Positions 13,951-26,760 of a stretch of DNA of 64,000 bases are shown piece by piece. A program made the translations under genes and the position numbers. Origin of the DNA: Polydactylus sextarius (lineage: Eukaryota; Chordata; Actinopteri; Polynemidae); the NCBI GenBank assembly GCA_016801845.1, contig CM028908.1, forward strand, positions 21,463,047 through 21,527,046, in the 5' to 3' direction. Each line of letters opens with the position of its first letter. Position 1 is the stretch's first letter. The notes under the pieces were generated by a model that saw nothing but the letters and a program-made list of their open reading frames with translations, ran no database searches and was not told the DNA's origin.

Positions 13951-14604
13951 TACACCAGTCAGCCATAATGTTATGAACACTGACAGGAGATATGAAGAAA
14001 ACTGATATGTTAGGCAGCAAAACAACATTTTGTCCTCAGAGCTGATGTGCTGGGAGCAGGAAACATGAGCAATTTTGACAAGGTGCAAACTGTGATGTCT
14101 GGACGACTGGGTCAGCGCATCTTCAAGGCCACAGCTTTTGTGAGATGTTCCCAGTCTACAGAGGTCAGTACGGGTTTAATGATGAATGTGGATAGTGAAG
14201 CCACCCCTATGTGGTCTGATTCATCAGAAATTCCTAAATAAATAAACAAACAAATAAATACATGCTCCTGCCACACTTTGAAAGGGTTCAGAAATGGTTT
14301 GAAGAAAACAACAGTGATTTCAAGGCATTTGACTTTTTCTCCATTTTCCCCAGATCTCAATCCAATCATCAAGCATCTGTGTTGTGTGGTGGGCAAACAA
14401 GTCGAATCCATGGAGGCTCCACCTCACAACTAACAAGACTCTGCTGCAAGATCTGCTGCTGATGTCTTGATGCCAGATACCACAGCTCCTTCAGAGGTCT
14501 CTTCAGTGGAGTCAATGCCTTGATGAGTCTGGGCTTTTAGGCAACAAAAGAAGGACGTGTGCTGCATTAGGCATGTGTTTTCTTAATGTTATGGCTGATT
14601 GCTA
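13951..14604 (+). mobile_element. Internally deleted, decayed Tc1/mariner element with both terminal repeats
   Basis: The left end, starting TACACCAGTCAGCCATAATG, and the right end, TTAATGTTATGGCTGATTGCTA, form an imperfect inverted repeat bounded by TA at each side, as expected for Tc1/mariner insertion. Inside are remnants of a transposase gene. One is the helix-turn-helix part (ACGACTGGGTCAGCGCATCT near 14102). The other is the C-terminal part (CCCAGATCTCAATCCAATCA, 14349 on; CAAGTCGAATCCATGGAGGC, 14398 on). The length is about 0.65 kb against 1.2-1.6 kb for intact relatives. The middle, including most of the DDE catalytic region, is deleted. Frames are broken, so it is inactive. Confidence 0.85.
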
Positions 14605-15899
14605 TTTGTCTTTGTGCTTTACTGCTTTACTACTCACTTCATCATAGAGATAATGGTACAGTGATAGATATAATTTAACAGTTGTCTTGTCTCACACTGT
14701 GTCACAGGCTCAGCAGCACTAACATAATACAGCTGTGTGAATATTAATAAAAGGATTGAAGCAGATATTTAGTTTACCCAGTATAGTTGTTAAATAATAT
14801 AAATATAGTATATTTTAATATAAATATAGTCATTAAAGTAAATTGCAGCTAAATGCTAATCTTCAGCAACTTCCACAACACTGGAAAAGATAGCTTATAT
14901 TGTAGGACTTAGATGATAAATTCAATGAAAGCACATCTTTTTCCATTGACGACTCTTACAAATGGTGGAGCAGCGAGAGATACAGAAACAGGTCATAAAG
15001 GGTAAGATGTGTCCATGTGGAAATGGAAATCAGGGTGTTGCATGTGTTTGATATAGCTTTGCAAAGGTGACAAAAAGTGCACGCGTGCTTCTTCCTGCCT
15101 TAATGTGAGCCTACAAGTGCAAGAGTTTTAGCTTCTAGTCAATATAATTCAGTACAACTCAGTGTGTCAGTATCAAACCAAACCTAGGACTCGACCTGTC
15201 ACAGAAATGATGTGGACTCTGCAGTGACCTCAGATAAAGTTCTGTGCAGCAGACAGAGAGAAAGCAGCCTAAAGCAGATGCTAGTCCAAGTGGGAGAGAA
15301 TGTCATCTGTGTCAGCTAAAGCAGGATTTTCAACCTTACTTAGCAAAAGTGTGGCATTCATTGCACAGCTGTCTCACCATAATAGTCTGGCCATGAGAGA
15401 CAGGCTATTACAGCTCAAAAGAAGACCTAATCAGTTCCATACTTTTTTTCCTAAAAGACCTTGGGCTGAAAAGCAACACAGAGATTAGTCAGTGGCTGAT
15501 TAGGAAACAGGTTACTACTGATCTGTATCTTTATATAAATCCAGTCTTTTAAAAACAGAATTTTTAAATTTTTCAGGGGGGAATAGGGATAATAGATGTG
15601 TCTTTTACTTCACAAACTTGACAGGGTGGGTGAATGACCTATATGTGTATGTTCTATCACTGACTAACAACAGCTGCTTAAAATTCCACCTTAACTGAGA
15701 CACGCATGCGTGACAGAACTAACTGGCGATTAGGTTAAGAAGTTTATTATTATTTGTTATTTATTTGTTAATTGTTATTTGCATGTTACATCAATTGCAA
15801 AGTACATCATCTTTTAGGGTTTTACGTATTAGGACATAATAAAAATCACCTGGTCCGTACCAGATTCTAAAATTATTTAAATTTAACCTCAAGTGTACA

Positions 15900-16985
15900 A
15901 AAACACACACACCAGATTTCACTGTATCATTATTTATTAAACAAATCACAGCCAAAATGGAGAAACCACGTGTGAAAAACTAATTACACGTCATGATTCA
16001 ATAGCTTTTAGAAATAACTTTGGCAGAAATAACTTGAAATAGTTGTGTTCTCTATGACTTTATCAGTTTCTTACATTGTTGTGGAGGACTTTTGGCCTAT
16101 TCTTCTTTACAATATTACTTCAGGTCATTGCGGTTTGCAGGCATTCATTTATGTACAGCTCTCTTAAGGTCACATCACAGTTTTTCACATGAGGTTAAGG
16201 TCTGGACTTTGACTGGGCCACTGCAACACCTTGATTCTCTGTTTTTTCAGCCAGTATCTTGTAGATTTGCTGGAGTGCTTTGGGATCATTGTCCTGTTGC
16301 ATGAACCATTTTTGGCAAAGCTTTAGCTGTCAGACTGAAGACCTCACATTTGACTCTAGAATACACTGGTATACAGGAGTTCATGGTCAACTCAATGACT
16401 ACGAGGTGCCCAGGTCCTGTGGCTGCAAAACAAGCCAAAATCATCAGCCCTCCACCACTGTGCTTAACAGTTGGTATGAGGTGTTTTTGCTGATATTCTG
16501 TGTTTGGTTTTCACTAAACACGGTGCTGGGCATTATGGCCAAATACCTCTACTTTGGTCTTGTTTGTTCAAAGGACATTGTTCCAGATGTCTTGCGGTTA
16601 GTTCAGATGCAATTTAGAAAACCTGAAAGCTGTGCTGCTATATTTTTTTTAAGAGAGAAGAGTGTCTCTCATGGCAACTTCAGTATTTTTCAAATTGTAC
16701 TGCTATGAACTGTAACATTTAACATGCAGACTGAAGCCTGTAGTGTCCAAGATGTTGCTCTTGGGTTTGTTGCAATTTCTGAAGGCATTGCACAAGCTGA
16801 CTTTAGGGTAAATTTGCTGTGATCTCCACTCCTGGGAAGATGGCAACTGTCTTGACTGTTTTCCACTTCCACTAATCTTTCTCACTGTAGAGTGATGGAC
16901 TTCAAATTGTTTGGAAATGACCTTATAACCCATCCCAAACCGATGGGCAGAAACTACTTGCTTCTCTCAGAGTACCATTACGACG
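15900..16985 (-). pseudogene. Decayed Tc1-like transposase gene (minus strand)
   Basis: The plus strand carries the antisense of a very common fish Tc1 transposase, e.g. GTCTGGACTTTGACTGGGCC at 16200 and GGATCATTGTCCTGTTGCAT at 16283, running to CCTTATAACCCATCCCAAAC at 16921. On the minus strand a broken frame at 16933-16703 starts MGYKVISKQFEVHHSTVRKI, the helix-turn-helix of Tc1 transposases. Stops and indels interrupt the rest. The left side includes TIR-proximal sequence (CCAAAATGGAGAAACCACGT near 15952), and the transposase start is near 16933. An apparently open plus-strand frame at 16280-16708 is only the antisense of this pseudogene. Confidence 0.85.
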
Positions 16986-19900
16986 CTAACACGATAGCAT
17001 AGCATGCTAAGAAGTCAATTAGGCTAAATGACAAAATGCAGCATGTGCAGATGGAAGCTGAACTGACTGCGAGAACTCAAAGTAAAATCTGACTCCATGA
17101 CAAAAACCAATGACTCATTGAGACAGTTTTTTAACTACGACAATTAATTTGGACAACAGACGTTCAAAAGTGATGATACGATCAAAAGTATATAAACAAG
17201 GACAATCAGTTATTATGCAGTGCCAAACCTTTCTATTATGAATAGTGGGTAATAATGATGCAATGAAAATAACCAATAAATCAACATGTAATTATATATA
17301 GCACATATCTTAATAATACAGATGATCACTTAAATTTAAATTGTGTGGGATTAAAAATGAAGTTTGGCCATCTAGTTTACAATAAACCTTCACACGGGAC
17401 TTTTAAATATATATATATATGTACAGTTGTGTCTAAAAAGTAGAAAGATCCCCCCTCCCCTCCTCTTTCTGTCTCTGCTCTTTTAGAGGTTTGTCAGGCT
17501 CCATTACAGCAGGAGGCAACCTTCCAACCTCACCTCCCGCTGCACTCGTGCTGCTCTACAGCACACCAGTCACCAGCCATGCCTTTGCTATCTAATGCAT
17601 AATTTGGTGCCTAATTTGACAGTCCTCACTTCAGCCTGTTTTGCCTGTGGCTTCTCAGTCAGCAGAACAAGCTCTGCGTGTATTGCGTGCTATTTTTATC
17701 TGAGTGCACATCTCACATTGTTGGTAGGTAATTGTTAAAAGCCCTTCGTCTCACCAACATCGGTCTGAAGGTGGGGAGAGGGGTTACCTTTTGTTTTACA
17801 GAGTCAAGGGATTGTTTTTTATTATTATTATTATCATTATTATTGTGTCCAATAAAGGTTTGGTAAAATAAAACAAGATCGCAACAATGTTTTCATTTAC
17901 TGTGTTATTTTGTGGCTGAATATTAGAAAGAAAGGTGTCTCAGAAGACGAGGAAAATTGAAACAGGGCATTGCATCAAACATTCACCCCCTCACACCTGT
18001 GCCTCTGCATCTCATTGGGGAAAAGCCAGTTCAATTACTGAACTGTAGCAGAAGTCATGCGATTATCCTTTTACAGCCATGAACCAAAATCCTCCCCAAT
18101 CCTATTTGTTGATAACTTCTGCACTGGCTGAAGAAATATGAAATGCAACCTGGGAAACAGTATCCAGTAAAGTTGCCACTCTCCTCTCTCCAGTAAACAC
18201 AATGCCATTACATCTGCCTGTAATGAAATCGACCAGCAGCAGCTACTACGTCTCATCTGAAGTCATTGCTGGCAATCTGGAGATGGACTCCCTGTACGCA
18301 TTGGCTGTGTTGAGTGTTTTATCAGCAAACAATGATTCAATGCTCTGTGGTCTACCGCAAGCTGTGCTTCTCACACATAAAGTGGAGTGCTATTAGAGAA
18401 TGCTCAGGGTGAGGAGGGGTGGGGGTTAGTGCCTTGGGACAGAGTCTCTTTGCACGGTGGGAATTGTGCTGACAGAGGTGTTCTGATAGACAACCAATGT
18501 CGGTATTCAGAACCACAACTATGGCAAAACAAACATGCTGCTTTGAAATGCCTTGGAAAAGTCTGAGAGCTAATTCTGTTTGTCAGAGTCTTCAGCTTGG
18601 GCTAAAAAACATTTTTGGAAAAAGCGACTTAATATACAGTAGCTGCATAAGTTTTTTTTTTAATAAAAAAATTAATTATCACTTAGTTTCTCCAATCCAC
18701 AAATGTGTGCAAGATACAAATGTGACTTTTGGCACTTGTACTTCAGTATGATATATGGAATAAATTTGACTACAGCCCAGTCTTTTGAAGTTCGACCCAC
18801 ACAATACAGTGCAGAACATTTTTGCAGTTGCTTTTTCATTTGACCGTGGAAACACTTCAATGAAAGAGCCATTGGCGGACATAAAAACCCAATCTGTGCC
18901 ATGCTATGCTATGGTTCCCCATATTGACCTGTGGATGAACTGTTTCCTTTCAACCAAAACTCTCCAATATAATATTACACTTTTTAACTGTTCAATAAAA
19001 ACAAGTTAGTTTCGTAAAGTATTCTGTATTATGGTCTGTGTGGAGTTGAGTTTTTCAAACAGCAGTTCAAAGAGCAAGGTAAGTTTTTCATCCAGCATAA
19101 ATACAATCAGTTAGAAGTTTTTCAAAAAAATTTTTTTCAGATATTCTGATTCCCTGCTGAGTTATTGATGAGCTGCTTTAGCACTGTTTAATTTGCCAAC
19201 ACTTAACACTGTATATTTTAATTTAGGAAGTTTGTCAAAAGTCAGTGGTTCTTATGTAAATGTCATATCCCCAGCATGCAGGTAAAATCAGTTTGACTGC
19301 AGCACTTAGCTTCAAAAATGGTTGAAGACTATATTTTTTTCCCCAGGTGTCTTGGATTGTTCATAGCTACACAGAAACTAACTGCAAGCTTTGCATCATC
19401 CCTGTGTATATACTAGCAAATGCTCTTTGATCTTTGCCTTCCAGGTGAAAGTGCACTTATAAAAATATAAACTACCCAGCGGGGTGGAAACTGATGTCGT
19501 GAGTAAAAGGCTCCATCTCACAGGGTCAATGGGCCATTCTTTTCTCTCCTTTCCATCAAAACCTGATATATTTTTGTGAATAGATTTTTTAAACTGCCAA
19601 GTCTTTGTGTGTATGAGGTTTTGAAACAGACTCATAAAGCCTCAGTTCTTTGTTTGTTTGTTGAAGTAAGCAGAGAGGTCATAATTGTAAGTGTACATAA
19701 AGGAAAATATGATGCACATGTTTCCAGTTCCTGAACCAAACTAGAATAATATCTTAACATTTTTTGGTTTTTCCTTTTTGAACATGAACAAAACCAGTTG
19801 GAAAATTGCAACTATGTATCATTCTGAATTGCCCACATCAAAGGATGGCAACTAATTGTTGTTACTGTCAAAATCCGGTCAATAGGAAAGATAATCTACC

Positions 19901-20529
19901 CTAATTTGTTCCAGGATATTGGTATTTATGGATCACTGGAGTGTAGATCTGGAGATCTGGATTGATCTTTACCTGTTTTACCCCCAGGAACAATAAAAGT
20001 ATTCTAATTCTAGTTCTGAGTTCATATCAGGAGACTTTTGGAAAATTGCATACATGAATATCTGCAACTGAAAAATCCAATAAAATGTTGAATTTAGGGG
20101 TAGATGCTCTATCAGATAACCTGAGATTCATCAACATGTCCTTACCTAAATATGTTTGTACTTTGCAAATAAATTTTGTTCCTCCTCAGACCAAGGAAAC
20201 ATACTAATGATGACAGTCCAGTTCTACTAGAAAATGTAAAAATACATTGTACTTTCAATAATACTCCAATCTTATTTAATTTAACTGATACAGTGGTCAA
20301 ATATATGACATATTCTTGAACTGGTGCCCCTTTCATCTCAATCACTCATTGTCATAATTAAAATCGTAACTAGGCTATTCGGGTATACCGGTTGAGTAAA
20401 TTAGCTGTCACTGAATTGTTTATTGGCCTCTCATTGATTTGTCCCTCCCAACAATTACTGGTTCCATGAAATTGTACATCTGTAGTTAATTGTAATATAT
20501 TAGTTGGCAGCATGTTAAAGGGCAAGTTC
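16986..20529. other. Gene-free stretch
   Basis: Contains a short ATT triplet run near 17820-17845 and a small TA tract near 17408. Near 19990-20015 the text AATAAAAGTATTCTAATTCTA looks like the 3' tail of a non-LTR element, but no body was recognised. Confidence 0.45.
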
Positions 20530-20830
20530 CGTAAATGGCAGATCTAGCAATTCTGGATGATATTGCTACCTGTGTCTTCAGAAAGGAGCACATCTTCAGA
20601 GACCTTCAAAACATGTTTGACAAAAACAAAGAATGGCTCATCAGCCATTTCCAACGGCCAGGACATGTTTTACTGCAGTTATGTAATTCCCTACAGTGGC
20701 ATCTTAGTTACGGCACACTGCTTTCTCCCCATACCTCCGCAGGTTTCAGGTTTCCTGGCTACAGCGACGTTTCAGTGGGACGCTGCTCTCTTCATGATGC
20801 ATCAGACTAATGTCCTCTACAGCGAAATAC
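20530..20830 (+). pseudogene. PIF/Harbinger (HARBI1-like) transposase fragment
   Basis: Two overlapping short frames together resemble the N-terminal region of HARBI1-like transposases. One reads ILDDIATCVFRKEHIFRDLQ, then DKNKEWLISHFQRP and a LLQLCNSL segment. Another frame supplies PQVSGFLATATFQ, recalling the (Q)VL.GFLATGSFQ motif. At least one frameshift separates them and the DDE catalytic part is absent. Terminal repeats were not identified. It is a dead fragment of a cut-and-paste transposon. Confidence 0.65.
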
Positions 20831-20837
20831 AAACATG

Positions 20838-20986
20838 GCAGAATAGAGACAGCTGATCGCAAACATGCCAGTTAAAGCAATACTATGTAGTTTTGCAAGA
20901 ATTGGCCCATGGGGTCCCTCTATAGTCAAGAAACTGTAAGTAAGTAGCTAAGTAGTCACAAAGTTCTTAATAATAATAGGTCAATT

Positions 20987-21037
<51 letters not shown>

Positions 21038-22639
21038 GAACACGGCATCCAATCAACTCTACACATACCCGTGCGTTTGTTTAAAAATTGTGCATGTGCG
21101 TGTGTGTGTGTGTGTGAGTGAGTGGTCGAGTAAGAGTGAGGGACCAGGTTGGTGAGTGTGTGAAGAATGAGATAAGAGGAGAAAATATATTTAGATTCAT
21201 TAAGTTTAGCAGTACATGTATATGACAGGATCAGGAAATAAAGGCTGCAGCCTTTCAAGACTCAGACAAGCCTGTCAACAAGTTAGAGGGGGTTAGCTCC
21301 GAAGCTAACAACTAGCTTTAGCAGGATAAATGCTAACATGGAGAACTTCCTGAAGCAAGACAACGATCAACCACGTCTTCAAACCAGGTAAAAATAAAGA
21401 GGACTATGACTTCAATAAACGGCCTCTCACACAGTAATCTTAAAGCCATTAGATGGTTAGCAAATAATTTAGACTTACTAATCCAGCAGTAACATCAACA
21501 GGTCACCGTTGGTCGGACATCCCTCCTCTTTTCAGCTCTAACAAATATTCACCCTAGTCCATGCTCTTATTTTATCTTCTCTTCGTCTCCTCTGTCAACA
21601 CCTTTACCCTCTTCGTTTTCTTTGCCGCTTCTGTCATGACAATTACGCTACTGTCACCTACTTTGTTAAGTGTGTGTTAGAAGGAAGTTTGTGTTGTTTC
21701 CATTGAAACAATAGTTCCGCTCTACATGCATGGGGCTTTTATTTTGAAGGCGGAAAACAGGAAATGTGCTCCTCGATGCTACCTTGACAGTTCGTAAACG
21801 TGAAGTCATCTCAATTCATTGAAACTACTGTTATCCAGTTATCAATTTTACCAAAAATAAATTATGAGTTCACTCATTAATTTATATTATATAACAAGGA
21901 GCTCCTTATATTTATATATTCATTAAGTGTAAATATTTCCTTATAAACTTTATAACAACTAAGCAATGAGTCAATTTACTGATGAAAGTCATGAGATAAG
22001 GTTAGGGGCTCCGGAAGAAATCAAAATAATGAACTCTGAGTGGAGCTTTTCTTTTCAAACTAATGAAAGTCGTGGATTGAACCTTGATCACTTATAGAAG
22101 CCATTTGATCCACCACTGAATGCTTGTACATGCTTAGAACACATATACGTCATTACACACGTCATCTCACCCCATCTGCTAACGGCAGTTACTTCCTTAT
22201 AAGATCAGAAGTACAGATTTAATGTTAACAGTGCAATGTAGCGTGTATGTATTGCAGCAACATTAATGAATATACATAAACTCATGTAAGAGTAATGCAT
22301 TATCATAACAGTTTGCTAACACTGAATATCTTTTCACACCACATTCCTAATGTTGTCGCAGATTAACCTGTAATTGCTGTAAATATTAATAATTAAATTA
22401 ATAAATTCATGGTGACTGATTCTGCGTCCTTGTCAGTCAGCCAACAACATTTAAGACATGGAGTCATTTTCTGTGCTGTGTTGATAATTATAATGGTTAT
22501 GGTACCACTGGTATAAGCTGAGTAGATTTACCTTCTGATTTATTACATGCCTCTTTATTTTGACTGGAAATTACATTAGACAGTGACAAAAGATTATGTG
22601 GACGATCTTAATGAGAAATATGACCTGTTTTTAAACAGA
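20838..22639. other. Gene-free stretch
   Basis: Apart from the CA and TG tracts near 20990-21116, nothing was recognised. Several GCTAAC motifs at 21290-21340 recall the repeat at 1869 but do not extend. Confidence 0.45.
20990..21037. repeat. (CA)n(TA)n compound microsatellite
   Basis: About 20 CA units followed by TATATAT. A TG tract follows at 21098-21116, so the two could pair as an inverted repeat around a short spacer. Confidence 0.96.
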
Positions 22640-23430
22640 CAAAAGTCTCAATGTTCAAATTATTCAACCCTTTTTCAGTAATTATTTGCCATCATGGTCA
22701 GACGGTTTCCACTACGAGATTAGATAATTCCTCTTCTGCATACATCTCAGTGTCCTTGAGATTGAAAGGTTTCCTCACCATCATTCAGGTTTTCAGTTCT
22801 CTCCACAGATTCATAATCAGGACTTTGACTTGGAGACTCCAAAGCACTGAGATTGTTTTCTGTCAAAGAGAGCCATTTCTGGAATTTTTTGAACACTGTT
22901 TTTGAACATTGTCTTATTGGAAAGTCCAAAATGACCTGGTCCATTACTTAAAATGCAAGGGTGACCTTTGGCTTCCTACCACATCCTTTGAGATTTTCAC
23001 AGTAGAACTCTTAAATTTCGTACTGTAGCCACCGGTACTTGAAAATGCTTGGTTCTACCTTAGTGGCTTCTTATGAGCAACCACAATGGACAATCAGAGG
23101 GCTTCACCAAGCTCTTTGGTTTTAGCCATGACTTGAAATGTCTAGAATTATAATTGATGAAATACTCTAGAACATGGCAGAAATTACCAGGACCTAACAG
23201 TTATTTCCTCAAATTTTTGACAAGACATTTATATGTAGCCAATCCTGGAATATTTTGACAAAGTCTAATATATTTTGACTAGATATATAAGTCATAAGTC
23301 AACAACATAATGCCTCAGCATCTTTTGTTACCTTCTCATGTCATTTAGAATGAGGAGAAACCTATTTGTCAAATAAAAATTGACTATAGCTCAACATTTG
23401 GCATGGGTATGAATAATTTTGGGCTTAACT
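22640..23430 (-). mobile_element. Tc1-like element remnant
   Basis: The segment contains antisense transposase-like text (GAACATTGTCTTATTGGAAAG at about 22903-22923) and ends near 23400-23430 with GGGTATGAATAATTTTGGGC. That phrase is typical of the terminal repeat of one fish Tc1 subfamily. Open frames are short and broken, and the match to known family sequence is patchy, so the limits are approximate. Confidence 0.6.
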
Positions 23431-26388
23431 GCAGCTATCTGGCAGCAGCTGACTGTTTCCTCCAGCTATAGTCAGCTGTGGTAGACTACATTACAGTGTG
23501 TCAGGAACTAATTAGTCAGTGTTATACATGGCCTATAAACAATAGGTGGAATGGTTAAAGGTTACTTCCATTTTTACCACTGTCAGAGCAGAGTAGCTCA
23601 CTAGCCAGATGTGTTGTGACTCCATGTCCTTTGTATCTCCCCCTCTGCACTTGCATTAATAATTCACCAGTAACACGTATAAAGCCAGTGGCATCTGTGT
23701 GACCACTGCACAGATCAGGTGCAGCCCACGGCAAGAGAATCCTGTGGTAATGCTTCACATACAATAGACCTTGCCTCCTCAACTTGAGACTCTGCAGCTC
23801 TCCCCTTGAATTCCACGACCCTGTATTGTGGCAGCAGTAAATTTATGAGGCAGCAGACAGATTGACAGCAATTGAATAATCCACACAGTATTTATGAGTG
23901 CAGTGGAAGACCTCCGAAGTAACAGCAGGTAATAAAAGATGATGCCAATGTTGTGTGAAAACACTGAGTGGAAGGAATGTGACTTGTATCAGTAATTTAA
24001 TTTTGAGGAATCAAATGCATATAGTGCTGTGTAAAGAGGGGGAGGTTTGGCTCGAGGTAGCATGGAGCTGTCAATTCAATAATGTGCCCTTCCTGCTGCA
24101 GAACCTTATTTAATTCAGCAGAGGTTAAAACCTTTAATATGACTAGACAATTCTCCGGCTGATATCTTATTGTTCCTGACAGTCAGAAGGGAGCTCCTCT
24201 AAATGACATACAACAAAACATGAAGAGGAATAAATACTGGCTGCTTTGTGTAGATAAATTGTGTAGATAAATGTGCTTTCATAATATGAACGTGGACAAT
24301 TTGAATTGCAGGAAAAATAAACAAGTTATGAGCTTCTAACTCCTGTTGAAATGTGTCTCGAGCAAATAAATATATTATTTGCTCAAAAAATAATAATGGA
24401 ATATACTTCATGATGGGCGATGCTTGATAAAAATTCCAGGCAGTTAGAAAGTGTTCAAATGGACTGATTAGTGCAACAATATGCTGTACATTTTGATGCT
24501 AGAAGATCCTGATCGGACAGCTAGGAAAACACAGCATGCCCGGAATGTGAAATCAATCGCACCCTTCATTAGAGTCGAGCGAAGATCTCTGTCGACGCAC
24601 ATACAAATGTACCAAAAGTGAAACAGATACATTCAACAAACAGGCATTTGTGCATGTGTGTGTGTGTGTGGGCGGGAGTGTTAACCTTAGACAACATGCC
24701 AACAGGAGACTTCGCTTTCTAAATAATGAGATTAACTGACAGCGAATGCGCAACAGGATAGTCTCTTTTGTGATGCACTCTTCACACGCATTCCTCTTGC
24801 TTGGTCAGATTTACTGTTCAAGATGCCAATGGCTTCCCAGTATTGTAATGTAGCATCCATTAGCTTTTACATTATCCTTGAATTAACTGTCATTTCAGGA
24901 CATACTATGGATTAATTTTGACAAGAGATGAAAGCAAACACCATCTCAGTGGATCCAAGAATTGATGAACACCTACTGCCTCACCCTGTGCAAGATACTT
25001 CACATAAGATTTGCTTGTTTTCTATATATTCTTACCAATAGCTCCTGGCATATATGTCTGTCATATTGTGAAGGCTGGGAGGAGAAGGAGGGGGGGGTGC
25101 AGTTGGCATCCAACTGCCTGTGTGTGTGGGCATGTGAACTTGGCAGAGACGTGAGATGAGAAAATACACTCACCAATTCTATTGTCTCTTGGAGATTGTA
25201 CATCATGGTTCACCCTGGGTGGTGGTGTTTCTAAGCTCTGCGATGCATTTAACATCCAAAGGGAGGATTAGCCTGGAACATCAGCAACAGGATTTGTCTT
25301 TCCTCTGCAATGGCTCAATTTTCATATCTCCCGCAGCACAGGCTCGAGTTGGGGTTCGATGAATGGTTGGAATCGCCAAGATATTATTTCAATGGATTCT
25401 TAAATAAATAGAAATATGTGATGATTATTGAATAAATTAGCCACAGTAGGTACAGCAGTTTGGTTTCTGATATGAGCTGACAAAATTCAGACCTTGTGTA
25501 AGAAATGTAGGTGAGAAACATTGTTTAGGCTTTCTAATTGATAAAACCAACCTTTATTAAAATGTATGGAAGCCTACAGGTTCGAGAATAAATAAATAGA
25601 GCACATAATAGAAAAAATATTGTATGTTCTGTTCTTTTTCATGAAATCTTCGTGCATCTTTTTCACATGAAACATTTCATGAATCATCACTTTTAAGCCA
25701 ATAATATGCTGTCGTAGTCACGTGGCTTCTGTCAGCTAGAGAAGTAAACACACCAACCAAATAACAACTATGGTAGTGTTTTATTTAAGTGGGCTAGCTA
25801 ACTATCCAACTAACAATAGGCTTACTTTTATATAGATCTTTTTATATTCTTTATAAAACCATAAGTATATACTAAATGTCCAGAATTATGTTTTTATACA
25901 CACATTTTATACATGGTCCACATGTTTCATGTTTTTCAGCTGTCTTTTTTTGTCCAGCTGAAGGCAGAAAGCAAGACCACACCCCTGCTTTTCCACTGTA
26001 TGTGTCCTTTCACTGGCCTTGGCCTTGGCAATATTCACACCCTGCAACATACACACACATAAAAATAAATCAAAATCTATGAAAGACAAAGTTTAAGCTG
26101 CACAGAACAGCATGATAGAAGAGTAAATGGCCAAAACAGAACCATCCCATAGTATTTTTCAAGTCAAGCTCAGTTTTTCTCAAGGAAATAACTTTTACCC
26201 AGAATAACTCTTTACTACAGGACAGACTATTGGACAAAGTTCTTAACTATTCACACTTAACAGCTATCCGTCTCCTGTGGCTCAATTGGGTTCCTATCAC
26301 TTTATATGCCTTCATTATTGCCTCTGAAGCTCCATCATCCTTGCAACTGCTTGGGAAATGACATGTGCTGTGCTTCTGGGGTGAAAAA
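23431..26388. other. Gene-free stretch
   Basis: No exon, RNA gene or transposon was recognised. A short TG tract lies at 24656-24670. Confidence 0.45.
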
Positions 26389-26760
26389 TACAGTCATGGC
26401 CAAAAATATTGGCACCCCTGCAGTTATCAGAAAATGCTTCTTTCAGAAAATTGTTGAAATTGCAAATGTTTGGTATTCACATGTTTATTTCTTGTTGTTT
26501 TTGTTTATGTTTGAACAACACACACAAAAAAAAAAAAAAAAAAAAAAAACTGAGAAGAAAGTCAAATTTGACAAAATTTGACAAAAAAGTCAAAAAATCC
26601 CCTGGACAAAATTATTGGCACCTTGTCAACATTGTACAAAATAATTACTTTTCAGGCACATGATACTCCTGTAATTTCTAGTTAAACTCACATGTGGCAA
26701 GTAACATGAGCTGGCTATGTAGTAATCTCACTTGCAACCCGTTAAAATGGAGAAAAGTCG
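26389..26760 (+). mobile_element. Truncated 5' end of a Tc1-like element
   Basis: It starts TACAGTCATGGCCAAAAATATTGGCACCCC, the well-known opening of a fish Tc1 subfamily, at a TA dinucleotide. The 5' untranslated part follows, including an A-rich slippage tract (26525-26549), a second ATTATTGGCACC at about 26610, and the promoter-proximal ACCCGTTAAAATGGAGAAAA near 26737. Similarity ends at about 26760, just before the transposase frame. It is a solo 5' fragment with no coding capacity. Confidence 0.8.

Noticed and set aside
16280..16708. 142-codon plus-strand open frame
   Set aside because: It is the antisense of the decayed Tc1 transposase, a known artefact of that family.
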